Positions 16,411-23,913 of a DNA stretch of 64,000 bases are shown one piece after another. The DNA lies in NCBI RefSeq assembly GCF_013416775.1, contig NZ_SZVI01000003.1, forward strand, positions 212,119 through 276,118, in the 5' to 3' direction. The position numbers and the translations under genes were made by a program. Under the pieces are notes generated by a model that was not told where the DNA came from, did no database searches, and saw only the letters and a list, made by a program, of their open reading frames with translations. Origin of the DNA: Rhodoferax sp. BLA1. Lineage in GTDB: Bacteria > Pseudomonadota > Gammaproteobacteria > Burkholderiales > Burkholderiaceae_C. The stretch's first letter is position 1. Each line of letters opens with the position of its first letter.

Positions 16411-18019
16411 TCATGTTGATGCTGCCGATGCGCTGGTCCGAGCGCCGCTTGCGCGACTTCGCCACCACAGGACCAAGATTGATTTCACGGCTGGCAAAGT
16501 AAGCCAGAGCGACAGCCACAGCGGCATCACCGTGGCGCTTGCCTTTGTCTTCACCGGTGCTGCGGGCGTCAGGAATGCGCGGCACGCCCTTGATCACCTG
16601 CACCGCCCGCAAGTCAGCCAAGGTGTCTGCGTCTTTGGGTAAATCGTCCAGCGTGCCATCTTCCAGTGCGGCCTTCACCGGCGGCATGTGCTCGCGGTAC
16701 CAGCTCTCAGACAGCATCACCTGCTGGATCCGACTGGCGCCGTAGCGCTGCATGGCTACTTCAGCCAAAAACTGACCATTGCCACGCGCATCAAAGGCCC
16801 CGCCCATAAAGCGTGGCAGTCGGTCAAGCAAGTAAAACGCGATCTGTTCCTGCTGGCGAAAAGGCACATTGCGCAGCTCCACCGTGAACGGCACCCGACG
16901 CACCAGGTTCTGGTGCTGCAGCAGTGGCACGTGGACGGATAAGTCACCAGACCGCCCAAAGTCTTCACCATCAAAACTGATCACATCGGTGGGCAGCGCT
17001 TCCAGCAGAGGCAGCATGACCGCCTCCAGCCAATCACGACATTCGGCGTGGCGGATTTGATCTGCCAGCACCTCAAAACCCGGTTTGCACTCCCAGCGCA
17101 GCACCGGCGTGTTGGCTGACATGCGCAGCTCAATCAGCGCCCGGCTCAGCCAGGCACCGCCGCCATGCCTGGGGACACAGCCATATTCCTCATCAGCACA
17201 CTCGACGTTTGGCGCGTTCTTGTACAAATCGTCGCGCCACTTCTTCTCGGCCTCTGGTGACCAGGTCTGGCCCGTCACATAGCAAATGCGCTTGTACAGA
17301 CCGTCGGCAATGGCATCGTCCAGCGTGATGCGGTGCACGCTGTAATTCTTGCGCCCCTCACGAGCCTCCTGGATGTACTGGGCAAAGGGGTTGTCAACCC
17401 CGTTGTGCGTGCTGATCAGACGCACCTTGTTGCCCCACATAGTCAGAGCCAAAGCGGCCTTAAGCAACTCTTCCAGCTCCCCGTGGAATGCCGCCTCATC
17501 AATCACCACATCGCCCTGCAGACCCCGCAAATTTGACGGTCTGCTGGACAACGCCTGGATCTTGAACCCAGACTTCGGGAAGCGGATCATGTAGGTCAAG
17601 ATTTCCTCGTTCTTGCCCTCATCCCAAAAGCTCTGCTCATACACATCGGCCTGGGCCAACTCGTTAAAAGCCTTAGCAAACAGCGCACAGGCGGCGATGT
17701 ATTCCAGCGCCATTTCCTTCTTGCTGCCCACGTAAAATGTATTGCAGCCCTGGCGGCGGCGCGGTTTGGCTGCCTTGACCACATTGCGCCCAGCCTCGGC
17801 CCAGGTCAGGCCCGTGCGGCGCGATTTCTCCCCGAACATGATCTGGGACTCATCATCAAACCAGCGTTGCTGATAGGGCAAAAAGACAGGCTCATGCGCC
17901 GGAATGGCGTCAACCACATCTTGTGGCACCACAACCCCGGCCAGCGCCATCTCCTCGCCAAGATTGATCTTGCGCGGGGTGCCAATGGGCTTGAGCGGTG
18001 CGGGCGGTTTTGTGGCCAT
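16400..18019 (-). CDS. Phage terminase large subunit (Mu gp28-like)
   Basis: DNA-packaging motor of 539 aa. The adenine/Walker A-like segment EKSRRTGLT is at residues 64-72, the Walker B VVIDEAAF at 171-178, and a coupling motif RLISTHNG follows. The C-terminal nuclease half has acidic stretches (DVISFDGEDFGRSGDLSVHV). The FluMu gp28 family packages by headful from an integrated copy and recognises a pac site near the left end. It follows the gp27-like small subunit candidate by 4 bp, as in Mu. Confidence 0.92.
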   Translation of the reverse strand: MATKPPAPLKPIGTPRKINLGEEMALAGVVVPQDVVDAIPAHEPVFLPYQQRWFDDESQIMFGEKSRRTGLTWAEAGRNVVKAAKPRRRQGCNTFYVGSKKEMALEYIAACALFAKAFNELAQADVYEQSFWDEGKNEEILTYMIRFPKSGFKIQALSSRPSNLRGLQGDVVIDEAAFHGELEELLKAALALTMWGNKVRLISTHNGVDNPFAQYIQEAREGRKNYSVHRITLDDAIADGLYKRICYVTGQTWSPEAEKKWRDDLYKNAPNVECADEEYGCVPRHGGGAWLSRALIELRMSANTPVLRWECKPGFEVLADQIRHAECRDWLEAVMLPLLEALPTDVISFDGEDFGRSGDLSVHVPLLQHQNLVRRVPFTVELRNVPFRQQEQIAFYLLDRLPRFMGGAFDARGNGQFLAEVAMQRYGASRIQQVMLSESWYREHMPPVKAALEDGTLDDLPKDADTLADLRAVQVIKGVPRIPDARSTGEDKGKRHGDAAVAVALAYFASREINLGPVVAKSRKRRSDQRIGSINMNGF

Positions 18020-18023
18020 GGAG

Positions 18024-18596
18024 CTACTCCTTGCCCAGCAAAATGCGGCGAATGCGGGCTTCCATCTGCTCGCTCATACCGTCAGAGCCGCGCATTTCCT
18101 GAAGCTTGACTTCCTGTTGCTCCAGCAACTTGCGCCGTGCCTCGTCAGCCACACTGCGCCGCTCTTTCAGGTTCAGGCTGCGCGCCTCTTGAGCCACCTT
18201 GGCCGCACGGGCCAAGTCAAGCACATCGCTGATGTCCATCACCGTGCCGTTGCTGGTGGCTTCAATCGCCTGAAAAGCTCGCTTGTTTGCCAGCGTCGTC
18301 ACGGCCTGGGCCAACAGGGCGCCGCTTTTGGCGTCAAAGTCCTCTCCAAGCTCTCCCACCAGGGCTTCTGCCGCTGCAGCCATTTCGCGCTCGTTTGCCA
18401 CGATCTCACGCACACCCTGGCTGTATCTCTGCACCGCACTCACGCTGGGCAGCACGCCCGCCGCACACAGGTCCGGGAACTCCTTTTGTAGATCGGCAAT
18501 AAGCTCCACCAGCGTCAGCCGGTTCTCGCGCAAGTGCTTCTGCACCCGGGCACGTACCTCGCTTGGCAGCTTATCGATGCTCGATTTGCGCCCCAT
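18024..18596 (-). CDS. DUF3486 family protein (Mu gp27-like, terminase small-subunit candidate)
   Basis: 190 aa, helical. MGRKSSIDKLPSEVRARVQK at the start, then LTLVELIADLQKEFPDL, is diagnostic of DUF3486: an N-terminal DNA-binding-like helix set followed by long coiled segments (LNLKERRSVADEARRKLLEQ). In Mu-like phages this gene always precedes the large terminase and is thought to be its small subunit. It ends 4 bp before the terminase. Confidence 0.88.
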   Translation of the reverse strand: MGRKSSIDKLPSEVRARVQKHLRENRLTLVELIADLQKEFPDLCAAGVLPSVSAVQRYSQGVREIVANEREMAAAAEALVGELGEDFDAKSGALLAQAVTTLANKRAFQAIEATSNGTVMDISDVLDLARAAKVAQEARSLNLKERRSVADEARRKLLEQQEVKLQEMRGSDGMSEQMEARIRRILLGKE

Positions 18597-18599
18597 GGA

Positions 18600-18899
18600 T
18601 TAAGCCCTCGGCCGCGCAATACCGTCGACGCGTGCACGTCCTTCGGCCACGTCCTGGCCGCGCTCATCCAGCGTGGCAACCAGCACCGACCCGGCTTCTT
18701 CTACCGCCAGCAGGCCCTGCTCAGCCAGCCAACGCAGCTCGGTCTTGACCTGGTCGCGCGTCATGGTGTGACCCAGCTTTTCCATGAGTCCGACCAGCAC
18801 CGAGCTGTTGGCTCGGTATGACGGCATCTCAGACAAGATGCGCAGCAGCACCAGGCGCTGGTCTTGTCGCAGGTGCTGAGAAAAGTCTTTGATAGTCAT
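18600..18899 (-). CDS. Winged-helix phage protein (Mu gp26-like/VpaChn25_0724 type)
   Basis: 99 aa. Helical N-terminus (FSQHLRQDQRLVLLRILSEM), a helix-turn-helix core (VLVGLMEKLGHTMTRDQVKT) and a wing (AEQGLLAVEEAGSVLVATLD) give an ArsR-like winged helix. Placed directly before the gp27-like gene, as the corresponding gene is in Mu-like phages. A structural or packaging-associated DNA-binding role is likelier than transcription control, but unproven. Confidence 0.75.
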   Translation of the reverse strand: MTIKDFSQHLRQDQRLVLLRILSEMPSYRANSSVLVGLMEKLGHTMTRDQVKTELRWLAEQGLLAVEEAGSVLVATLDERGQDVAEGRARVDGIARPRA

Positions 18900-18909
18900 G
18901 GGGCAAATC

Positions 18910-19245
18910 TCACTTTGGCTGGATCAAAAAGTCTTCGATACGGTTCACGCTGTTGCGGATAGGAGCAATCTCAGCGCTGATCGCTTCGCGCAGGATCTGC
19001 GCCTCGCGCATGTAGTCGTCGCGGCGCAAGTAAGTTCGGGGTATTTCTGACTGGAACTTCAGGAAATCGCGCTCCAGATCCAAAGTGGTCTTCTGGGCGT
19101 TTTCGATGGTGGTTGAAAGAGTCTTGAATCGTGAGTCAAGCGACTTCTCGTACTGGAAAACAATGACCTTCACCAGTGCCCAAAAGGCAACTACAAGACC
19201 GCTCAGGACAAAAATCAAGTTGGCCAGGTTGAATTCAACAATCAT
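18910..19245 (-). CDS. DUF2730-like phage membrane protein (Mu gp25 position)
   Basis: 111 aa. The ATG at 19245 is preferred because it overlaps the Rz stop (ATGA); an in-frame start at 19260 is possible. One N-terminal membrane segment (LANLIFVLSGLVVAFWALVK) is followed by a coiled coil (RFKTLSTTIENAQKTTLDLE, ISAEIAPIRNSVNRIEDFL). The topology and place between spanin genes and the gp26-like gene fit the DUF2730/gp25 group. Its exact role is unknown; involvement in lysis is conceivable. Confidence 0.65.
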   Translation of the reverse strand: MIVEFNLANLIFVLSGLVVAFWALVKVIVFQYEKSLDSRFKTLSTTIENAQKTTLDLERDFLKFQSEIPRTYLRRDDYMREAQILREAISAEIAPIRNSVNRIEDFLIQPK

Positions 19246-19763
19246 GGTGCACCGTGCCAATCAATCAGTTTGTCGAGCCGGATTCGGCAGATTTCGTACT
19301 GGGCACCGGCGTCGATGGCCCAGTCTGCGATTTGGGTGTCTGTGGCGAACTCGTCGCCACTGCTGGCCTGGGTGCCCGCGTCGTCTGCAGAGGCGGCAGC
19401 GGGCCCATACGCTGCAGCAGTGCTGCCGGTGGTCGTGAGCTGGGTGCGCAGACCGGGGGCGCTGTTGAGCACCCGCAAAGCGCCGCCGCCAAGGCAAGCC
19501 CGGCCAGTTGTTTCGTTCTTAATGCCACGGTGGGCCTCCTGGGAGAGTTGATCAATTTGGGACTGAGAGGTCAGCAGTGCGGTGGTCAGGGCGTCGCCCC
19601 GGTCACGCTCGGCGCCCAGCTGAACGGTGGCGGCCTGCAGCTGGTCGTTCTGCTTTTTGATCCATGCGGCGTTGCGGTAGCGGTCGCCCAGGTAGAAGCT
19701 GCAGCTGGCCCACACCAGCAAAATCATTGGGATCCAGAACAGGGGGCGCATAAAGGACTTCAT
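19242..19763 (-). CDS. Rz-like inner-membrane spanin
   Basis: 173 aa. The ATG at 19763 overlaps the endolysin stop and has GGGGAG upstream, so it is preferred over an in-frame start at 19784. An N-terminal signal anchor (LFWIPMILLVWASCSFYLGD) is followed by a periplasmic coiled coil (KKQNDQLQAATVQLGAERDR, LLTSQSQIDQLSQEAHRGIK). This is the i-spanin pattern. A second gene with a lipoprotein signal is embedded in another frame (19265-19528), the classical nested Rz/Rz1 arrangement. Together they disrupt the outer membrane at the end of lysis. Confidence 0.82.
   Translation of the reverse strand: MKSFMRPLFWIPMILLVWASCSFYLGDRYRNAAWIKKQNDQLQAATVQLGAERDRGDALTTALLTSQSQIDQLSQEAHRGIKNETTGRACLGGGALRVLNSAPGLRTQLTTTGSTAAAYGPAAASADDAGTQASSGDEFATDTQIADWAIDAGAQYEICRIRLDKLIDWHGAP
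19265..19528 (-). CDS. Rz1-like outer-membrane spanin lipoprotein, embedded in Rz
   Basis: 87 codons entirely inside the Rz reading frame. The GTG at 19528 has a perfect AGGAGG 6 nt upstream, so this frame is translated in its own right. The product begins with a signal peptide (ALRTKQLAGLALAAALCGC) whose lipobox LCGC makes Cys20 the lipidated residue. The mature part is very proline-rich (STAPPVCAPSSRPPAA), as expected for Rz1 o-spanins. Confidence 0.82.
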   Translation of the reverse strand: MALRTKQLAGLALAAALCGCSTAPPVCAPSSRPPAALLQRMGPLPPLQTTRAPRPAVATSSPQTPKSQTGPSTPVPSTKSAESGSTN

Positions 19764-20296
19764 GGTTTTGACTCCCCAAGACACATGGCCCGCAGCTTCT
19801 GGCGGTCTTTCCAGACACCGGCGCAGGTGCGGTTTTCTGGGTGGCTGCAGCGGTCTTGCGGCTTGTTCACCGGCCCGGCGCGGTCGTAAAGCAAGATGGC
19901 ATCACATGCCCCCCTGTAATCAAAAACCTGTAATCGGCGCACGATGGTGCTTGGGCCGGTGCGGTCGATGTTCTTGCACACCGCAGTCACGCCCGTGTTG
20001 TAGGCCAGGGCCACGTAGGCATCCCATTCATGCTGGAACATCGGGGCGCTGAAGCAGCGCTTGAGCGCCCGCTCGGCATCACTGGCATCAGTGCGCAGCC
20101 GGACCAACGCCCGCACAGGTGTGGTGGTGTCGCCCATCTTCACGCCTTCGGTCGACCCATACCCGATGGTGGCCACACGTGTGCCATGCACAGGGTCAGG
20201 GTAGGCGCGCTCGCTGTAGTCCTCGCGCTGGGCGATGTAAACCAGTCCTGTGGCTGACAGGACCAAGGCGGCAACGGCGGTGCGGGTGATTTCCAT
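19760..20296 (-). CDS. Phage endolysin, lysozyme GH24 type, probable SAR endolysin
   Basis: 178 aa from the ATG at 20296 (the frame is open further to 20386, into the promoter region). The N-terminal ITRTAVAALVLSATGLVYIA is a weakly hydrophobic signal-anchor-release type segment. The catalytic Glu of QREDY, followed eight residues later by Asp in PDP and then VATIGYGSTEG, gives the lysozyme E-x8-D...T triad. Cysteines in the C-terminal half (CSHPENRTC) could form disulphides. It is the first gene of the leftward late operon; the late promoter box lies 28 bp upstream. Confidence 0.88.
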   Translation of the reverse strand: MEITRTAVAALVLSATGLVYIAQREDYSERAYPDPVHGTRVATIGYGSTEGVKMGDTTTPVRALVRLRTDASDAERALKRCFSAPMFQHEWDAYVALAYNTGVTAVCKNIDRTGPSTIVRRLQVFDYRGACDAILLYDRAGPVNKPQDRCSHPENRTCAGVWKDRQKLRAMCLGESKP

Positions 20297-20323
20297 GCCG
20301 CCACTGTCGCGCGTGCGCGCGTC

Positions 20324-20367
20324 TATGTAATTGGAACCAGGGCACATTACGTGGCCAGCGCAGCCAC
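20324..20367 (-). promoter_or_regulatory. Left late promoter with upstream dyad
   Basis: The minus strand carries a box whose core is GTTCCAATTACATA (20324-20337). A 21-bp stretch (20324-20344) matches the box at 36819-36839 at 20 of 21 positions. A dyad GTGGC-N7-GCCAC (20351-20367) is centred 22 bp upstream, where an activator of the Mor/C family would bind. No good -35 hexamer is visible, as expected for an activator-dependent late promoter. It would drive the lysis-packaging-F-G operon. Confidence 0.75.
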
Positions 20368-20402
20368 TGAAACTGGACGCCTCCAATCACTTCGAGGCAA
20401 CC

Positions 20403-20900
20403 ATGACAGACCAAACTATTGAGGCCGAGATCCAAGCCAAGGGGCTGACCGCTCCCCGCGTCACGCCAGCGCAGATTGAGGATCTGGTGATGCACGTTGT
20501 CTTCGTCTACGCATCCCACGGAACCAGCACCTTTTGCCATGCCTTTCTGGACGGCAACTTCTACCTGGCAAGCGGTCACTCAGCTTGTGTTTCGGCGGAA
20601 AACTTCAATGCAGAGCTGGGGCAGAAGATCGCCCTGGAAAACGTGCAAAAGCCCATGCGTGACAAGTTGTGGGAGCTGGAGGGCTACGCGCTGCGCAGCA
20701 AGCTGATGCGCCGCTCACCGATTGATCGGGCAGTGAGCCGGTTTTTGGGGTGGAAGTTGCCTGACGACTTTTGCCCTGATTGCTTTGTTGGCTTCGACCC
20801 GTTCATGGCCAAGGAAAACAGATCCTGGCCCACTGGAACGAACCTGTTCTCGGCCGACCAGGTGCGGCAGATGCTTGAGTACGTTCTTGCTGACCAATAA
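20403..20900 (+). CDS. Gp49-family phage protein with C-terminal extension
   Basis: 165 aa, started at the ATG at 20403 (GAGG upstream) rather than the open in-frame 20331. Residues 10-95 match the N4 Gp49/Sf6 gene 66 family: RVTPAQIEDLVMHVVFVYAS, then FCHAFLDGNFYLASGHSACV and ALENVQKPMRDKLWELEGYA. A second block (FLGWKLPDDFCPDCFVGFDP, WPTGTNLFSADQVRQMLEYV) occurs alone in other phage proteins, so this looks like a natural fusion. Divergent from the endolysin. Function unknown. Confidence 0.75.
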   Translation: MTDQTIEAEIQAKGLTAPRVTPAQIEDLVMHVVFVYASHGTSTFCHAFLDGNFYLASGHSACVSAENFNAELGQKIALENVQKPMRDKLWELEGYALRSKLMRRSPIDRAVSRFLGWKLPDDFCPDCFVGFDPFMAKENRSWPTGTNLFSADQVRQMLEYVLADQ

Positions 20901-20914
20901 AGCGAGGCTCCAAC

Positions 20915-21229
20915 ATGCGCAAAACATCAATCATCGGTCTCGGATCTGCAGCTGCCGCCATGGCCATGCTGGCCGCAAGCGTTGGTGGCGTCGTAATGGT
21001 GGGCGATGGAGGCACCAGCGCCACCTTTGCCAAAGCCAGGGCCAGCGATCCAGCTGCCCGAAACAAAGCGCCCACTCAGCCCAAAGCGGCCGCCCCTTGG
21101 AACAGTGGTACTTACTTTCGTGGGACCAAACGCCGCCGCGCTGGGTATGGCTGGACCAATGCCCACGCCCGCCGGGTGTACCGCAAGGCCCGAAACATCA
21201 AGCGGCATCGGGAATCTGCCAAGGGCTGA
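20915..21229 (+). CDS. Small phage protein with N-terminal signal/anchor
   Basis: 104 aa, GAGG 6-8 nt before the ATG. The N-terminal stretch IIGLGSAAAAMAMLAASVGG followed by VVMVG is a signal peptide or single anchor. The rest is basic (RGTKRRRAGYGWTNAHARRV), so it would face the periplasm if exported. It follows the Gp49-like gene by 14 bp. No family recognised. Confidence 0.5.
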   Translation: MRKTSIIGLGSAAAAMAMLAASVGGVVMVGDGGTSATFAKARASDPAARNKAPTQPKAAAPWNSGTYFRGTKRRRAGYGWTNAHARRVYRKARNIKRHRESAKG

Positions 21230-21231
21230 AC

Positions 21232-21474
21232 ATGACACGCGGGACCTATACCCCGTGGCAGCCAATGCATCAGGCCAATGGCGGACAGCGTGCGCCACCG
21301 GCTGCATGCATCTGTCGAGAATGTCTACCCGTCCTTGTCGGCAGACTCACTGGCTCGCTCAAAAAGGTTCATCAGAACCTCTCCGATCCTTGCCAAGGAT
21401 GCAGCGGTGTAAGAAGCGGTGAAAACGATAACGAACGAAAAAAATTGAGGTACACCCGAAGCTTCATCCAATAA
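21232..21474 (+). CDS. Small Cys-containing ORF, possibly decaying
   Basis: 80 aa. The ATG follows the previous stop by 2 bp. The first half (MTRGTYTPWQPMHQANGGQR, then CICRECLP) looks like a genuine phage start with CxC/CxxC motifs, and CQGC follows later. The second half overlaps, antisense, the membrane gene 21325-21792 and turns basic. The 3' end may be a remnant replaced when the leftward accessory genes arrived. Confidence 0.3.
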   Translation: MTRGTYTPWQPMHQANGGQRAPPAACICRECLPVLVGRLTGSLKKVHQNLSDPCQGCSGVRSGENDNERKKLRYTRSFIQ

Positions 21475-21792
21475 GAAGAACGCCAGCACGCAAACGCAAG
21501 TGAGAAAGAGGCAGCTATATATGGCTCTGTTTAAATACCTAAACAAGTCAGGAAGGTAGCCTTTCTTCCTCATCCAAAGGCCCGTTGGCGTACTGGAAAA
21601 AGGCAACAGGATTGAAATAGCAGTAGCCAAGAACCCAGCCGCGATAGCCCCTGCAGACAACAAGCCAGCCAACAACTCCTTTGCAAAAAAAATCTTAATT
21701 TGCCCATCAAGACACCACCAGGCGGTCGTTGAAAGAACCCCAAACAGCATGGGGCCCCATCTTTCAATCTGCAGCCTTGTGGGCATGGTCAT
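21325..21792 (-). CDS. Four-TM membrane protein, RexB-like partner
   Basis: 155 aa with about four membrane helices (near residues 12-28, 40-62, 88-108 and 114-134). The start at 21792 follows the stop of the upstream gene within 1 bp (TAGG ATG), so the two are coupled. Size, topology and pairing with a soluble protein of about 290 aa parallel lambda RexA/RexB, a repressor-linked exclusion pair. A short pattern (LSAGAIAAGFLATAISILLP, then KKGY) is similar in layout to RexB, but identity is too low to be sure. It is lower in GC than the rest of the phage. Confidence 0.6.
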   Translation of the reverse strand: MTMPTRLQIERWGPMLFGVLSTTAWWCLDGQIKIFFAKELLAGLLSAGAIAAGFLATAISILLPFSSTPTGLWMRKKGYLPDLFRYLNRAIYSCLFLTCVCVLAFFLLDEASGVPQFFSFVIVFTASYTAASLARIGEVLMNLFERASESADKDG

Positions 21793-21793
21793 C

Positions 21794-22666
21794 CTAAAGA
21801 GTGTTGCGCCACCCATGATAGGAGCGCTCAAGTAGTCCAAGCCTAGATTTGCGGGTATAGCGGTGTTCAACGACGTCGAGTTCATCTGCCGAGAATTTTC
21901 TCTTCACTTTGTGATGCAGCAAGTCAATCACTAAATCTTTTCCATCTGCCTCTGGACTCTCGCCGCTGACTTGAAGCTTGGTGACATCTTCCCCGTGTCG
22001 CAACATCCCGTCAATGAATTTTTTAATACGCACGTTTTCCAGAAAACTACCCCTCTTTCTGGATTCATTCGCCATCAACTGCAGGCTGATACGCTTTGGC
22101 TTTGCAACCCGGGTAGCTCTGGCAATATCCATGCCGCTGTCTGCATCAGCGTCTTGAAAAGCGTCCATCGTGGCGGTAACGTCTATCGAGCTAATACCCG
22201 TCATGCCTTTAAGCCTTTTCATTACAGCGGGATCAAGCTTTGGGTTGGCAGCATAGTTGAAATGCCTATCCGCGTTGCCTGGATCAAGGGCATTGCAATA
22301 TGCCATCATCCGACTCGGACCAACACCTGCAACGTTATGCAACACGAGAAGCCATTTCTTGTGCGGAACATAGATGGCTGCGGTTTCTTCGCCAAAGTCC
22401 TCATCCATCGCCATTTGAATGGCTTTGATTGGAGAGCCACTTGCTAGTCGGCCAGGGCCAATATCGCGGCGTTTTACAAAGTCCAATTTGTATAGTCTTG
22501 TACCGTCAAACTCTCCTACCTCAATATGCTCTAAGCGAACGTCGTCACGCCAGCGTTTTTCAAGTGGGAGCAATTTGAACTCATCCAAGGTGTCGCTAAG
22601 CTTTTGTACTGTTGTACGTTCATCCCACTCGACGTCGAAAATGTTGACGGTTACCTGTTTTGCCAT
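21794..22666 (-). CDS. Cytosolic protein of a two-gene accessory module, RexA-like
   Basis: 290 aa, no signal or membrane segment. The N-terminal half has GEFDGTRLYKLDFVKRRDIG, SPIKAIQMAMDEDFGEETAA and IYVPHKKWLLVLHNVAGVGP. The order DG...(L/F)-x-acidic-G-hydrophobic-V...GP is similar in spacing to lambda RexA (279 aa). The C-terminal half is helical and charged (GMLRHGEDVTKLQVSGESPE). It lies fourth after the repressor in a leftward unit and directly before a 4-TM protein. An abortive-infection or superinfection-exclusion role is inferred from architecture; a DUF6731-type assignment is an alternative. Confidence 0.55.
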   Translation of the reverse strand: MAKQVTVNIFDVEWDERTTVQKLSDTLDEFKLLPLEKRWRDDVRLEHIEVGEFDGTRLYKLDFVKRRDIGPGRLASGSPIKAIQMAMDEDFGEETAAIYVPHKKWLLVLHNVAGVGPSRMMAYCNALDPGNADRHFNYAANPKLDPAVMKRLKGMTGISSIDVTATMDAFQDADADSGMDIARATRVAKPKRISLQLMANESRKRGSFLENVRIKKFIDGMLRHGEDVTKLQVSGESPEADGKDLVIDLLHHKVKRKFSADELDVVEHRYTRKSRLGLLERSYHGWRNTL

Positions 22667-22690
22667 CTCACTCGCTCCCTAGTTAAGAAA

Positions 22691-22999
22691 TCATCTTTGC
22701 AGCCTGCACTCCATCACATCCCGCTTGGTCTTTTGCCGGTGGGCTTGGATGGTGAGCCACTGCATGTTTTGAGGTGTGTCTGGGCCCCCGGCGCACAGGG
22801 GCACAACGTGATCCACTTCCCAGCCTGGGCACGATCCACGTGTGGCACCGGTCGCTGGGCATGGGTTGGACCGTTTGAAGTCGTTGACGGCTGTGGTAGA
22901 TCGGGGGATGCGGGAAAAGGCTGGGGCGCTGGCCAGGGCCAGACAGAGCGCGAGTAGCTGTACGCTTGAGGGTGAGCGGAGGCGGGTTAGGTGACTCAC
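22691..22999 (-). CDS. HNH nuclease-like protein with signal peptide
   Basis: 102 aa. The GTG start at 22999 overlaps the stop of the preceding gene (GTGA). The N-terminus is a signal peptide (VQLLALCLALASAPAFS). The core WEVDHVVPLCAGG followed by DTPQNMQWLTIQAHRQKTKR has the HNH residues: His in VDHVVPL, Asn in PQNMQW and a later His/Lys. Cysteines flank the core. Small exported HNH proteins of this family are widespread; whether this one cuts DNA in the periplasm, for instance incoming phage DNA, is unknown. Confidence 0.75.
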   Translation of the reverse strand: MSHLTRLRSPSSVQLLALCLALASAPAFSRIPRSTTAVNDFKRSNPCPATGATRGSCPGWEVDHVVPLCAGGPDTPQNMQWLTIQAHRQKTKRDVMECRLQR

Positions 23000-23409
23000 G
23001 GCTCTTTTGCGGTTGGCGAGAGATCACCTTGAATCTTCTTATATCTGATCAAAAGTTCTTTTAAAACCTTCTTGGGATGGCGCATAGACCCATTTGCATC
23101 TTTTATCTTGGCGCTCCTTGTCATGCTGCTGTTTACCGATTTGTCGTCAACAAAGTACTCCTTGCGTTTTCGGCGAGGCAAGTCATCTAACAGCCATTGG
23201 AGTTCCGCAATGGCTTCTTCTACTTTCCCAGCAGCCAGCAGATATCGTGCGTATTTGCACCAAGTTTCAATCGGATAGGAAACAGGAGACGCCAGCATAG
23301 TCTGCTTGGCTTGAGAAAGGCATGCCAAGGCCGCTCCAATATCGCCTGCATCCTTTAATCGTGTGGACTCGCGCAACAGGTGTGCGGTGACCTCGTCATT
23401 CGAAAACAT
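22996..23409 (-). CDS. TPR-like helical protein, unknown function
   Basis: 137 aa. Two helical-hairpin units resembling tetratricopeptide repeats are visible: LKDAGDIGAALACLSQAKQT and YARYLLAAGKVEEAIAELQW. The C-terminal half is basic (DLPRRKRKEYFVDDKSVNSS, KKVLKELLIRYKKIQGD). It lies between the membrane protein encoded after the repressor and the exported HNH protein, in the leftward accessory unit. A scaffold or partner role for its neighbours would be a guess. Confidence 0.6.
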   Translation of the reverse strand: MFSNDEVTAHLLRESTRLKDAGDIGAALACLSQAKQTMLASPVSYPIETWCKYARYLLAAGKVEEAIAELQWLLDDLPRRKRKEYFVDDKSVNSSMTRSAKIKDANGSMRHPKKVLKELLIRYKKIQGDLSPTAKEP

Positions 23410-23433
23410 AGTGAACTCGCGCGGTAATTGGAT

Positions 23434-23913
23434 TTATCTTCGACACCGAAGCACGACCTCGATGACATCAATTTCCGCTTGCGCTTGTGCCGCAACTCTG
23501 CCTTCGATCCGGCGTACTGTTTGAAGCCAGTACATAAGTGGTAGAGCCACCCCTCCAATCAATATCAAAAACAACCATGGCGATAGAGTTGGTGTCAAAG
23601 CTGAATGCTGAAAAGCTGGACCAACGGGTAACTGTTTCCATACCCATGTGATGAGACCCATCATGTACAGCGACAGCAAAAATAGTGGCGTATTGAACCA
23701 ATAACGCCGCCAAGCACGCCATCGTTCAGATCGCGCTGCCCGCAAGCGTTGTGTGAGTGCATCTGTAGGCAAGTCCCACCAGGTCAATTCTCGTTCTTGT
23801 TGGTGATGTTCGACGATAGTGATATTGCCCGCTGCAACATGTCCGTATACCGGGGCATGGATGTTTTGGATAACTGTTTTGTCCAACGTTTTTGCTCCCC
23901 ACGTGAATTGCAC
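23434..23913 (-). CDS. Two-TM membrane protein sharing the repressor's C-terminal motif
   Basis: 159 aa, GTG start overlapping the repressor stop region by 1 base. Residues 15-32 (IQNIHAPVYGHVAAGNI) align with the last residues of the repressor (TQTISAPVWGGVAGGNI). Then a basic segment is followed by two membrane helices (TPLFLLSLYMMGLITWVW and LFLILIGGVALPLMYWL), and a short C-terminal coiled tail. The shared motif at the N-terminus of one and the C-terminus of the other suggests common ligand or partner binding. No known family recognised. Confidence 0.65.
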   Translation of the reverse strand: MQFTWGAKTLDKTVIQNIHAPVYGHVAAGNITIVEHHQQERELTWWDLPTDALTQRLRAARSERWRAWRRYWFNTPLFLLSLYMMGLITWVWKQLPVGPAFQHSALTPTLSPWLFLILIGGVALPLMYWLQTVRRIEGRVAAQAQAEIDVIEVVLRCRR

